DNA of 64,000 nucleotides. Source: Bacillota bacterium. GTDB lineage: Bacteria > Bacillota > Clostridia > Lachnospirales > Lachnospiraceae. The position numbers and the translations under genes were made by a program. Numbering within the stretch: the stretch's first letter is position 1; every line of letters starts with the position of its first letter. The stretch is taken from contig JAEZZO010000033.1 in assembly GCA_023418475.1 (NCBI GenBank), positions 62,001 to 126,000 on the forward strand. The letters are read 5' to 3'. Shown here piece by piece: positions 16,241-24,740 of this stretch. Below the pieces are notes generated by a model, which saw only the letters and a program-made list of their open reading frames with translations, was not told where the DNA came from and made no database searches.

Positions 16241-17866
16241 ATGATGGATGTTATTTCCACAAAGACAATCTATTATTATATATCCAGTAAAGCAGGCTGT
16301 GATCCATGCAAAACCATCTATCTTTGCGCACCGGGTTCTGTTGCTACAATAGAAGCTGCAAAGGAGTTTGCCATAAAGTCCGGCTGGCAGGCGATGGCGG
16401 AAGAACAGGAAGCAATACTTGTAGTTCCAGTCCCGGTGAACGGGTGGAATGCAGAACCGGCATCCCTCTTGATGGACATTTATAATGAGACAAAGAACAG
16501 CTTTAAAACACGAAGTGGTGAAGCAATCTGGGGGCGAATGGGAAGCCTATGGTGTTGGGAGACCATTTTGTATCTGGCAGGGTATGAAGACGGTGCAACT
16601 TTTGCAGGTAATGTATTAGTTAGCAATCCCAATATGTTTGCAGGAGTTGCTTTAGTGAATGGAGTACCAAGTGATTATTCAAAAGCAGATGCACCATCCA
16701 GCCATTGGATGGTAAAGACAGTAAGTGACGATTATTATGTGAAGAACAGAGAGCTTCCGGTGCATCTTTGGCTGTTTGCAGAAAATGATGAAGTAGTTCA
16801 GGAAGCAGTGGACTACTTTGGCAGCAGCTGCAGCAAAGAGAATCCGGCAGAACAGGTTCGCCTGTTCGAGGGGAAATATTCCTCGGAAGATACTATGCTC
16901 AGTCGTATGATTTTCGAAGAATGCTTTCACCATGTAATCCGCTGGAAGAATAGCCCGGATGGGCTGCTTACCATGGTTGACAGTAAGAAAGAATTTTATG
17001 CAAATCCTCGATTTATCCGGCATACCGCAGTCGCAGGAGAACACAGCTATGATTATTTTGTTCATTTGCCCGAAGGAAAGAATGCTAAGCAGGTGAAGGG
17101 TTTCCCGCTGCTATTTACGATTCATGGCCGAGGGGAACCAGTTTGGATGTTTATGACTAAAAATGGATGGGATATCATGGCCGATGAGACGCAGGAGTTC
17201 GTAGTAGTGTCTATTGATTCTCCGGGTAATATATGGTTTGTGAAACGCGATAACCTGATATTTGAGAGAATAGTTGAACAGATGCTAAAACAATATCAAA
17301 TCGATGGGACTCGTGTATATCTGACCGGTTTCTCGAACGGTGCAATTATAACCCGTGAGATGGCATATTACAGGCCACACTTATTTGCCGCTATTGCACC
17401 AAGCAATGGTCCGGGTTTTGATACCCGCAGTATGCAGTTAAAGGATGATATAAGGCCTCCAAAAGAACCGGATAGAGAAGTCTATCAAGTCATGGAAGAG
17501 TTTGAACGCTCTGGATGGGAAATGCCGTGTGCTTTTTTCTATGGGGATAACGATCCGGCTGCAAATCCACAGGATAATTCCGTACTTGAATTAATGCTGC
17601 GGGTAAACGGCTGTGAAGAGCGCGTAGTTGAAACATATACAAAGGATAATTACTTTACTCCGGAAAGAGGATATCAGGAAGGAGATCGTTTCCAGACTGA
17701 GGTATATAGCCGGGAAGATCAAATCCCCCGTGTTTGCGTCACTGTGATGAAAAATATGCCACATGGTGCGATTGTAGAAGAGGCCCGCTTTACATGGGAA
17801 TTTATGAAACGTTTTCGCAGGTTGGAGGGTAGTAAAAAGGTCGATATAATTTCGATTTCGATATAA
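16241..17866 (+). CDS. Double-domain alpha/beta-hydrolase esterase (PHB-depolymerase-like)
   Basis: A 541-residue protein made of two alpha/beta-hydrolase-like halves. The C-terminal half (about 265-530) resembles the poly-3-hydroxybutyrate depolymerase / feruloyl esterase group: an oxyanion region FTIHGRGEP, the nucleophile elbow GFSNGA, a Ser-to-Asp spacing ending at YGDNDPAANP, and a late MPHGA His. The N-terminal half (about 10-240) has a similar fold pattern (YLCAPGSV, LWLFAENDE) but its elbow region reads GRMGSLWCWE, so it may be inactive. No signal peptide. It probably de-esterifies the same intracellular substrate as the upstream esterase (inference). GATAGGAG precedes the start; it is the last gene before a bidirectional terminator. 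Confidence 0.72.
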   Translation: MMDVISTKTIYYYISSKAGCDPCKTIYLCAPGSVATIEAAKEFAIKSGWQAMAEEQEAILVVPVPVNGWNAEPASLLMDIYNETKNSFKTRSGEAIWGRMGSLWCWETILYLAGYEDGATFAGNVLVSNPNMFAGVALVNGVPSDYSKADAPSSHWMVKTVSDDYYVKNRELPVHLWLFAENDEVVQEAVDYFGSSCSKENPAEQVRLFEGKYSSEDTMLSRMIFEECFHHVIRWKNSPDGLLTMVDSKKEFYANPRFIRHTAVAGEHSYDYFVHLPEGKNAKQVKGFPLLFTIHGRGEPVWMFMTKNGWDIMADETQEFVVVSIDSPGNIWFVKRDNLIFERIVEQMLKQYQIDGTRVYLTGFSNGAIITREMAYYRPHLFAAIAPSNGPGFDTRSMQLKDDIRPPKEPDREVYQVMEEFERSGWEMPCAFFYGDNDPAANPQDNSVLELMLRVNGCEERVVETYTKDNYFTPERGYQEGDRFQTEVYSREDQIPRVCVTVMKNMPHGAIVEEARFTWEFMKRFRRLEGSKKVDIISISI

Positions 17867-18138
17867 CTTTATTTGCTGTATAGGTTGCGAGGCCCTTTTC
17901 GAAGTATCATAAGGCAGGTAATGTAAATGTTGTGAAGGAAGTAAATTACTACAGAGTCTATATTGATTTTGTTAACAAGGCTGTAGCGGAAGCTGCCTGT
18001 AAGAATATGAAGAATATGCAATTAATTATCATTTATTACTATTTCGAAAAGTAATAAAAGTATTATGAAGCTAAGTACCCTATCTAGAGGTAAAATATAT
18101 TGAAATAGGGGAAAATAGAACTGGTATATAATGACTAA
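17867..18138. other. Gene-poor stretch before convergent terminator
   Basis: No recognisable gene. A 40-codon frame from GTG 17932 to TAA 18054 has no convincing ribosome-binding site or similarity that I recognise; it may be a remnant. The rest is AT-rich. Confidence 0.5.
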
Positions 18139-18180
18139 AAATAAGGCTGGAATTTCCTGCGGAAATTCCAGCCTTATTTA
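18139..18180. terminator. Bidirectional terminator, 18-bp stem
   Basis: AATAAGGCTGGAATTTCC (18140-18157), loop TGC, then a perfect complement to 18178, with A/T runs on both sides. It separates the plus-strand esterase operon from the minus-strand sulfatase operon. Confidence 0.9.
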
Positions 18181-18229
18181 AATCGTAAAAGACGCTCAGT
18201 ATATAGGGATAAAGACAGCAGCTTCTTAT

Positions 18230-18718
18230 TTATAATTGCAGATTGCCTACATTATAAGTTTCAATTTTACCTTCTGAAAGCATTTGCAAAGCTTTCAGAT
18301 ACTTTTTGTTATAGACAAAATATACTTTATCCTTTGGAGGCCAGTTAAAAATCATATCAAATCGTTCCTGCTCATTCAGTGTATTTCTGGAAAGGTAGAT
18401 ATATAATGAGCCGACTTTTTCCGTATGATGTATGTTAAAGACTTTGGTTCCGCATACACCCATTTCATGAATTTCTCCCCATTTCCATTGCACAGTTACA
18501 AATCCAAGAATTGATTTATATATTCCTGCTTCGTTTACATGAATGACTGCTCCATTTCGGAGAGTTACAACTGCAAAAACACTTCCTAAAGCAATCGCTA
18601 TTATTGCAGGCAATGGCCTAGTTATGGAAAGCATGGCAGCACCGGTTATAAATAAAAATACGGTATATGTCAACGCGATAAAACATTTAAATGGGTTTAC
18701 ATAATATTGATGCTTCAT
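18230..18718 (-). CDS. Small membrane protein with PH-like C-terminal part, unknown function
   Basis: A 162-residue protein I do not recognise as a named family. Two hydrophobic segments lie near the N-terminus (about residues 11-29 and 34-52), followed by a soluble beta-rich part with the pattern INEAGIYKSILGFVTVQWKW, as in small membrane proteins carrying a PH/GRAM-like domain. It is the last gene of the minus-strand sulfatase unit, 133 bases after the sulfatase. Start: the ATG at 18718 has GAGG nine bases upstream; an ATG five codons earlier (18733) has none. Confidence 0.6.
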   Translation of the reverse strand: MKHQYYVNPFKCFIALTYTVFLFITGAAMLSITRPLPAIIAIALGSVFAVVTLRNGAVIHVNEAGIYKSILGFVTVQWKWGEIHEMGVCGTKVFNIHHTEKVGSLYIYLSRNTLNEQERFDMIFNWPPKDKVYFVYNKKYLKALQMLSEGKIETYNVGNLQL

Positions 18719-18851
18719 ATGTGTTTTCCTCATTTTTGTAAAAGATTATTTTAGTCATAAGGAATCAATAAAATGCTGCTCTAATGACCTAATAAAAAGT
18801 TGGAAGATATCCAATAAAATGTTAGTGCCGCCTTCTTCGAAAAATGCTTTA

Positions 18852-20279
18852 CTACTGTATTGTACCAGCAACCATCTCCATAGGTATATGGAGATGGTCC
18901 GAGCATACTTCTGTAGGATTACTGCAGTGTTCGGACAACAGTGAGTACAAATACTTAACAATGGAGGAGTATGCCGGGTCAGCAGCCATATTCATATCTT
19001 CACTTGGACATTTTTCACAGTCGACAAAAAAGATGTCTGCCTGGTCATAGGTTGGATACGTTCCATTAATACGTGTATTCATATCCAGACGATATTGCCT
19101 GGTCCGGATACAGGATCGACGCGGCCAGCCCCGATCTTCAGACAATCGACCCAGTTGTCGGGCCGGAAAGGCACAGCTGTCATGCTCACCATAGCCTATT
19201 GTAGCAAATACCGCTTCTGAATTACTGTTTAAGAAAAGATTATTCCCTTTAAATTGAGCGGGTGCCTCAATACCAGTTAAATAAAAGATTGTACGTGCAA
19301 TATCTATATTGGAACACAGGGATGAAATTTTCTGTGCCTCTTTAAAATCGGGATCGGCAATAATTAGGGGTACAGACTGGCTGGCCTTATGAAAAATATG
19401 CTTACCAAGTCCTCGACATTCGCCGCGAAGGGCACCATGGTCGGCACCTAAAATAAGGATAGTATTTTCTAGCTGGCCCTGTTTCTGTAGAAAATCCAGC
19501 ACCTTTCCTATTTCGTCATCAATCCAGCACACCATACCATAATAGTAAGCTTTCGCTTGGATTAATTCCGCTTCGGACAGTGTATCCAGCTCAATCGCTT
19601 TGGCAAATGCCTGTTCAAATTCACTTAGATTACTTATATTAGGGAGTTTTCCGCTGAAAGGATAATCCTTGTAGATGGTTTCATATCCCCGCTTTAATAT
19701 AATCGGGGAATGAGGTTGTGTGTAGGATATTCGTAGGAAATAAGGAGAGGTTTGTTGCTCCATCCATTCAATTGCGTTTGAAGTTACTTTTTCAGGATAA
19801 TATTCTTTATTTTCCGGATACAGGCTAGCTGCATTAAAAGAAAATGTACCATGAGGTGTAATTTTCTGCAAGGCCTTTCGTTCGGTTAAGGACAATCCAA
19901 GCCCCATCTCACTGCCTTCCTGATTATCTATTTCGAATGGATACAATTCCTGTGGTAAATGGGTTTTTCCAAAATTAGCGGTGTGATATCCGGAACGCTG
20001 CAGAACTTCCGGAAAGGTAATAAATGAAGCTGGCAAGGAATAACCCGGTAAAGAGGCTTCATTATCATATACACCGGTATCCTCAGGAAAAAGACCAGTC
20101 ATTATACTGGTTCTGGAAGGAACACAAACTGGTGAATTACAGAAACAGTTTTCATAAAGGTATCCGCGTTTGGCAATAGCATCTATATTTGGGGTATGCA
20201 TAGAACCTGCCGGATTTCCATAGCACCCCAGTGCATCCGGGCGCAGTTCGTCACAGAAAAAGAAAACAATATTTTTCAC
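18852..20279 (-). CDS. Cys-type sulfatase 1
   Basis: A 475-residue sulfatase of the alkaline-phosphatase superfamily. The modification signature is C-V-P-S-R (Cys52, in SPVCVPSRTS), so the catalytic formylglycine would be made from cysteine by the anaerobic radical-SAM maturase, whose gene lies at 32629. Metal-binding elements include FFCDELRPD at the N-terminus and GADHG in the middle. There is no signal peptide, implying action on imported sulfated saccharide. GGAG precedes the ATG. It lies 87 bases downstream of the LacI-type regulator gene on the same strand. The exact S1 subfamily and target (sulfated mucin glycan, glycosaminoglycan, algal sugar) cannot be fixed by eye. Confidence 0.88.
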   Translation of the reverse strand: MKNIVFFFCDELRPDALGCYGNPAGSMHTPNIDAIAKRGYLYENCFCNSPVCVPSRTSIMTGLFPEDTGVYDNEASLPGYSLPASFITFPEVLQRSGYHTANFGKTHLPQELYPFEIDNQEGSEMGLGLSLTERKALQKITPHGTFSFNAASLYPENKEYYPEKVTSNAIEWMEQQTSPYFLRISYTQPHSPIILKRGYETIYKDYPFSGKLPNISNLSEFEQAFAKAIELDTLSEAELIQAKAYYYGMVCWIDDEIGKVLDFLQKQGQLENTILILGADHGALRGECRGLGKHIFHKASQSVPLIIADPDFKEAQKISSLCSNIDIARTIFYLTGIEAPAQFKGNNLFLNSNSEAVFATIGYGEHDSCAFPARQLGRLSEDRGWPRRSCIRTRQYRLDMNTRINGTYPTYDQADIFFVDCEKCPSEDMNMAADPAYSSIVKYLYSLLSEHCSNPTEVCSDHLHIPMEMVAGTIQ

Positions 20280-20366
20280 ATTAATCTCCTTACATAATAC
20301 ATTTTATACTATACTTTGCTCAACATAGGCCAGAAAAAAATTATGATACAAAAAAGATTTGATGGT

Positions 20367-21395
20367 TTAAAAAAGGATCGGATTAATAGGCTCAAGAATA
20401 GGCTGTAATGTTAATTTTCTAATCTCATATTGCTTATTAATAAAATTCAATAAGGATCGAGCTGCTTCTGCTCCTGCATTATAATGTGGAAAATGATAAG
20501 AAACAGAACGTTCAAACCATTTTTCAGTTGAAGTTGATTGCAATAAAAGATGTTGTATATGTAATTTGTCAGACACCAGTTTTTGAACTTCCCGTGAACT
20601 GCAAATAAAACAGGTATCAAGAGATACGGAATTAACAATATCCTTTAGTAGCTGAATATCAGAAATATCCAAATCAAATGAAATATCACTTTGAGAAAAC
20701 ATACTGGAGTTTGAGTCAATACCGCCGATGGATATTATTTTATATTCCAGATCACTCTGCCCGAGGACAACAGATTTAAACCCTCTTTCTCTGGCAGTCT
20801 CCTTCTCGTTTTGATAACTGGGGCGTATATAGATAAATTTTTTAAAGCCCTTCTTTAGCATATAGTCCGCCCGCAAATACGAAGAGGCAAAATAATCATA
20901 GTTGATGCTGCAGATCGTCGGATCGTCTGACATACAGTCAATGGTTGAAAAAGGTATATTATTCTTTTTGACTTGATCCAATATATCTTGAGGAATATCA
21001 CTGCTATTTGAGGAAACATAAATTATCCCGTCAGCCTGCGTATTAAGAAAGGCATCAATATAATCAAAAGAATTACCACGCTTTTGATCATTGCATAATA
21101 AAATATTATAACCTTTCGGTTCAAGATAGGAGCGAATGCCCTGCATCGCATTATAATATCGCGGCATATTCAAGGTAGTTGCAAGACGTACCGCGATACA
21201 ATTGGAACGATCGCTTTTGAGCCGCTTGGCTGCACTGTTTGGAGTATAATTAAGCTCTGCAACAGCATCAAGAACACGTTTTCGTGTGCTTTCAGAAATT
21301 GATTTTCTAGTAACATTATTAAGTACATAGGAAACGGTTGCCTGAGAAACATTAGCCCGTTGTGCAATATCTTTACTTGTTATTTTCTTACTCAT
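20367..21395 (-). CDS. LacI-family transcriptional regulator
   Basis: A 342-residue LacI/GalR regulator. The N-terminal helix-turn-helix reads ITSKDIAQRANVSQATVSYV with a hinge helix around SAAKRLKSDRS, followed by a periplasmic-binding-protein-like effector domain (LacI type) with a shortened C-terminus. It is divergent from the plus-strand sulfatases and upstream of the minus-strand sulfatase, so it probably controls both units in response to a product of desulfation. Start: ATG at 21395 with GGAG ten bases upstream; a TTG six codons earlier overlaps that site and is rejected. A candidate operator lies at 21633-21661. Confidence 0.88.
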   Translation of the reverse strand: MSKKITSKDIAQRANVSQATVSYVLNNVTRKSISESTRKRVLDAVAELNYTPNSAAKRLKSDRSNCIAVRLATTLNMPRYYNAMQGIRSYLEPKGYNILLCNDQKRGNSFDYIDAFLNTQADGIIYVSSNSSDIPQDILDQVKKNNIPFSTIDCMSDDPTICSINYDYFASSYLRADYMLKKGFKKFIYIRPSYQNEKETARERGFKSVVLGQSDLEYKIISIGGIDSNSSMFSQSDISFDLDISDIQLLKDIVNSVSLDTCFICSSREVQKLVSDKLHIQHLLLQSTSTEKWFERSVSYHFPHYNAGAEAARSLLNFINKQYEIRKLTLQPILEPINPILF

Positions 21396-21520
21396 ATATT
21401 TATTTGACTCCAATGATATATATTTGTTGTTCTGCTTATTTCCTTACAAATATCCATAACTATTATAATACAAATTAACAGCAAATGTATATCGAATTTA
21501 TATTTATACGATTATATAAT

Positions 21521-21611
21521 ATAATTGGTTTTAAATTATCATATCAAAATTAATTCACATTTCATATGTGCAAAGTACACAAAAAAATATAAAATAATTA
21601 GTTTTAAATTA
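21521..21611. repeat. 18-bp direct repeat pair in the LacI/sulfatase divergent region
   Basis: ATAATTGGTTTTAAATTA (21521-21538) and ATAATTAGTTTTAAATTA (21594-21611) differ at one base and start 73 bp apart (about seven helical turns). They may be auxiliary regulator sites. Confidence 0.45.
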
Positions 21612-21615
21612 CACA

Positions 21616-21643
21616 TTGACTATATAATCATATAAGTTATAAT
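21616..21643 (+). promoter_or_regulatory. Sigma-A promoter of the sulfatase operon
   Basis: TTGACT (21616-21621), 16-bp spacer, TATAAT (21638-21643), 32 bp upstream of the first sulfatase start. Confidence 0.72.
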
Positions 21644-21661
21644 GGTTATACGAATAACTTA
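21633..21661. promoter_or_regulatory. Candidate LacI-type operator
   Basis: Palindrome TAAGTTAT (21633-21640) with ATAACTTA (21654-21661), containing a smaller one, TATAA-TGG-TTATA. It overlaps the -10 box and the transcription start, a repressing position. Confidence 0.5.
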
Positions 21662-21675
21662 GAGAGGAACAAATC

Positions 21676-23067
21676 ATGGTAAAAAAACCTAATTTTTTAT
21701 TTCTTTTCAGTGATCAGCACCGAGGAGATTGGATGCCGTATGATACAACTACAAAGCAAAAGCTGGGTGTGGAAGCTCTTGAACTTAATATGCCAAACAT
21801 TCGCGGTATTATGGACCGAGGAACAAGCTTTAGCTGCGCTGTATCGCCTGCACCAATCTGTGCTCCCGCTCGTGCGTGCCTGGCCTCCGGACTTCGATAT
21901 AAGAATTGTCGTGTCTATCATAATAATGTTAATTTTGATGCGGGTCTAAAGACGTTTTACGGAGAACTGCAAAAAGCAGGGTACTTTGTATGTGGTGCAG
22001 GAAAGTTTGACCTTAACAAGGCTGATCTTGAGTGGGGAGACGGATATCATTCCTTACTTCAGCAGATTGGTTTTTCGGATGCGGCAGACAGTGAAGGGAA
22101 AATGGATACAATTTGGGCAGCAATGAGAAACCAGCCGGGACCATATGGAAGAATGCTAAAAGAAGCAGGCTGGCTCGAAGAACATATTGAAGATATGCTC
22201 CACCGCGGCGGAAATGCATATCCTAGTCCTCTTCCGGATGAACTGTATGCGGATAATTGGATCACCAGAAAAAGCCGGGATATTATTGAGAAACTTCCTA
22301 AGGACCGTCCCTGGTTTATGCAGATTAACTTTTCGGGACCACACGATCCCTGGGATATTACAAAGGATATGAAAGATAAAATATCTGAAAGGATATTCCC
22401 TTATGCCGAGGATTGTTCCATTGGTGAAAAAAATCATGAGGTTCGTCAAAACTACGCAGCAATGATTGAAAATATTGATCAATGTATAGGTGAGCTGTTT
22501 GAAACGTTAAAGCAACATGGAGACTTGGAAAACACAATCATTATATATGGTGCTGACCACGGAGAAATGATGGGAGACCATGATTTATATGGAAAGGCGA
22601 AACCGGAACAGGGCTCGATACATATCCCGTTAGTTATTGATGCTTCTTATTTTTCAGGAAAGCAGGGAATTTGCAATCATACACCGGTAGAGCTTCAGGA
22701 TTTGGCGGCAACATTTCTTGATTATGCAGGTTTAGCGCATGAGGAGAGCTTAGAAGCAGTTTCCCTGAAACCGATACTGGACGGTAAAACAGACCGTGTC
22801 AGAGAATACGCGATATCTGAACTTATTAATCCAAATCCGACTGGACTAATCCGGAGCTTTGGCACGGTAACAGACGGAAAGCTGAAGCTGATCATGAGAG
22901 TGGGAGAAGCGGACCGTTTATATGATTTAAGTGTGGATCCATTTGAAAAAAAAGATATTGCAATGCAGCAGCCAGCCGAGGTTGAGCGGTTAAAGATAGC
23001 TTTTGGACAACGCGGAGTGAAACTTGATCCCGCGATTGAATTATACATAAAATCATTTCATGCATAA
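21676..23067 (+). CDS. Cys-type sulfatase 2
   Basis: A 463-residue sulfatase. The signature is C-A-P-A-R (Cys62, in APICAPARACLASG), the Cys form processed by anSME. Metal-site elements: FLFSDQHRGDW at the N-terminus and GADHGEMMGDH in the middle; the FSGPHDPW stretch is typical of sulfatases. No signal peptide, so cytoplasmic. First gene of the plus-strand operon, with GAGAGG before the start, 18 bases before the next sulfatase gene. Two different sulfatases in tandem suggest two sulfate positions on one saccharide, or two sulfated residues. Confidence 0.9.
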   Translation: MVKKPNFLFLFSDQHRGDWMPYDTTTKQKLGVEALELNMPNIRGIMDRGTSFSCAVSPAPICAPARACLASGLRYKNCRVYHNNVNFDAGLKTFYGELQKAGYFVCGAGKFDLNKADLEWGDGYHSLLQQIGFSDAADSEGKMDTIWAAMRNQPGPYGRMLKEAGWLEEHIEDMLHRGGNAYPSPLPDELYADNWITRKSRDIIEKLPKDRPWFMQINFSGPHDPWDITKDMKDKISERIFPYAEDCSIGEKNHEVRQNYAAMIENIDQCIGELFETLKQHGDLENTIIIYGADHGEMMGDHDLYGKAKPEQGSIHIPLVIDASYFSGKQGICNHTPVELQDLAATFLDYAGLAHEESLEAVSLKPILDGKTDRVREYAISELINPNPTGLIRSFGTVTDGKLKLIMRVGEADRLYDLSVDPFEKKDIAMQQPAEVERLKIAFGQRGVKLDPAIELYIKSFHA

Positions 23068-23085
23068 AGTTAGGAGTGAAGTAAA

Positions 23086-24576
23086 ATGAAAGCTATTATG
23101 GTAATGTTTGATTCCCTCAATAGGAATTTCTTACCTCCATATGGTTGTGACTGGACACAGGCACCCAATTTTACCAGGCTGGCGAAACATGCGGTGACCT
23201 TTGAAAGAGCATATGCCGGAAGTCTTCCGTGTATGCCGGCGCGCAGGGAATTACATACCGGACGGCTGAATTTTCTGCATAGAAGCTGGTCTCCGTTGGA
23301 ACCTTTTGATGATTCTATGCCGGAAATACTTAAAAATGCCGGAATTCATTCTCATTTAGTCAGTGATCATGCGCATTATTGGGAGGATGGAGGAGCAACC
23401 TATCATACCAGATATTCCACCTGGGAGTGTGTGAGAGGACAAGAGGGTGATCCCTGGAAGGGAAACCTATCTCCGGACATTCATCCGTCTACCATGATAC
23501 CGGATAAAAACCCTGGAATTTTTAAATTCAAACAAAAGCTTTACCAGCAGGACGCAGTAAATCGCATCTATCGTTATGATAGTAAAAATAGTTGTCAGCA
23601 TCTTACATTTGATAAAGGTTTGGAGTTTATAGAAACGAATAAAGATTATGACAACTGGTTTCTTCAGATAGAATCCTTTGATCCACATGAACCCTTCTAT
23701 ACCTTTGAAGAATATCTGGAGTTGTATCATAAACCGGATATCGGAAAGGATTTAGACTGGCCGCCTTATGACAGGGTTCACGAGACGAAGGAAGAAGTAG
23801 AGTACATGCGGGCAAAATATGCCGCATTAATATCCATGTGTGATGCAAATCTTGGCAGAGTCCTTGACATGATGGACCAAAATAATATGTGGCAGGATAC
23901 GATGCTAATTGTTAATACGGATCATGGATATCTTCTTGGAGAACATGGCTGGTGGGCCAAAAATATTATGCCATGCTACAATGAAATTGTTAATATTCCA
24001 GTATTCATATGGGACCCAAGATGCGGGAAGAGAGAAGAACACCGGGAAAGCCTTGTCCAGACAATTGATTTGGCTCCTACGCTTCTGGAATATTTCGGCT
24101 GTGAAATTCCAAAAGATATGTTAGGAAAATCATTGGCAGATACAATTGCACAAGATACACCTGTCAGAGAATTTGTGATGTTTGGCTATCACGGAAATCA
24201 GATTAATATTACAGATGGAAGATTTGTGTATATGCTTGAGGCTGCAAACAAAGATGTTCCGGTATATGAGTACACCTTAATGCCTAATCATATGAATTGC
24301 AGGATGGGAGCAGCACTTGAGAAAGCAACACTGGCACCACCCTTCAATTTTACGAAGAATATGCCACTATTAAAAATTCCGGCCGGAAAAGGTATAACCG
24401 CTGTAACAAGCCTATATGGATCTCAATTGTTTGATCTGGAGGCAGATCCTGGGGAGCTGCAGCCCATCAAAGATGAGAAAGAGGAAAAGAGGCTTTTTGA
24501 GGCGATAAAAATCCTGTTACGGGAAAACGATGCGCCGGAAGAATTATTTTTAAGAATGGGTATGGAGAAAAAGTAG
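23086..24576 (+). CDS. Cys-type sulfatase 3
   Basis: A 496-residue sulfatase, clearly different from the preceding one. The signature is C-M-P-A-R (Cys49, in SLPCMPARRELHTG). The N-terminal metal region is MFDSLNRNFLPPYG, and NTDHGYLLGEHGWWAKN supplies the second metal-site Asp/His and a conserved Lys. No signal peptide. It follows sulfatase 2 by 18 bases and precedes the binding-protein gene of the Dpp-type importer, with only a weak inverted repeat (TTCATCCG...CGGATGAA, about 24608-24656) between them. Confidence 0.9.
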   Translation: MKAIMVMFDSLNRNFLPPYGCDWTQAPNFTRLAKHAVTFERAYAGSLPCMPARRELHTGRLNFLHRSWSPLEPFDDSMPEILKNAGIHSHLVSDHAHYWEDGGATYHTRYSTWECVRGQEGDPWKGNLSPDIHPSTMIPDKNPGIFKFKQKLYQQDAVNRIYRYDSKNSCQHLTFDKGLEFIETNKDYDNWFLQIESFDPHEPFYTFEEYLELYHKPDIGKDLDWPPYDRVHETKEEVEYMRAKYAALISMCDANLGRVLDMMDQNNMWQDTMLIVNTDHGYLLGEHGWWAKNIMPCYNEIVNIPVFIWDPRCGKREEHRESLVQTIDLAPTLLEYFGCEIPKDMLGKSLADTIAQDTPVREFVMFGYHGNQINITDGRFVYMLEAANKDVPVYEYTLMPNHMNCRMGAALEKATLAPPFNFTKNMPLLKIPAGKGITAVTSLYGSQLFDLEADPGELQPIKDEKEEKRLFEAIKILLRENDAPEELFLRMGMEKK

Positions 24577-24740
24577 AGAAATATAACAATAGAACAGTCA
24601 TAAAGTTTCATCCGGCTTTCGTTTGTTTCTGTATGATAAATTCATAAGCGGATGAATTTATATAAATGTAGCGTGAGAATCCGGAAAGAGGAAGGGGTTC
24701 AAAAATCAGTAAATCATTATGAAAAAAGGAGAAGTAAAAA

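Noticed and set aside
17932..18054. A 40-codon frame starting at GTG between the esterase terminator and gene end.
   Set aside because: No convincing ribosome-binding site, no recognisable similarity and unremarkable composition; may be a remnant but not supportable as a gene.
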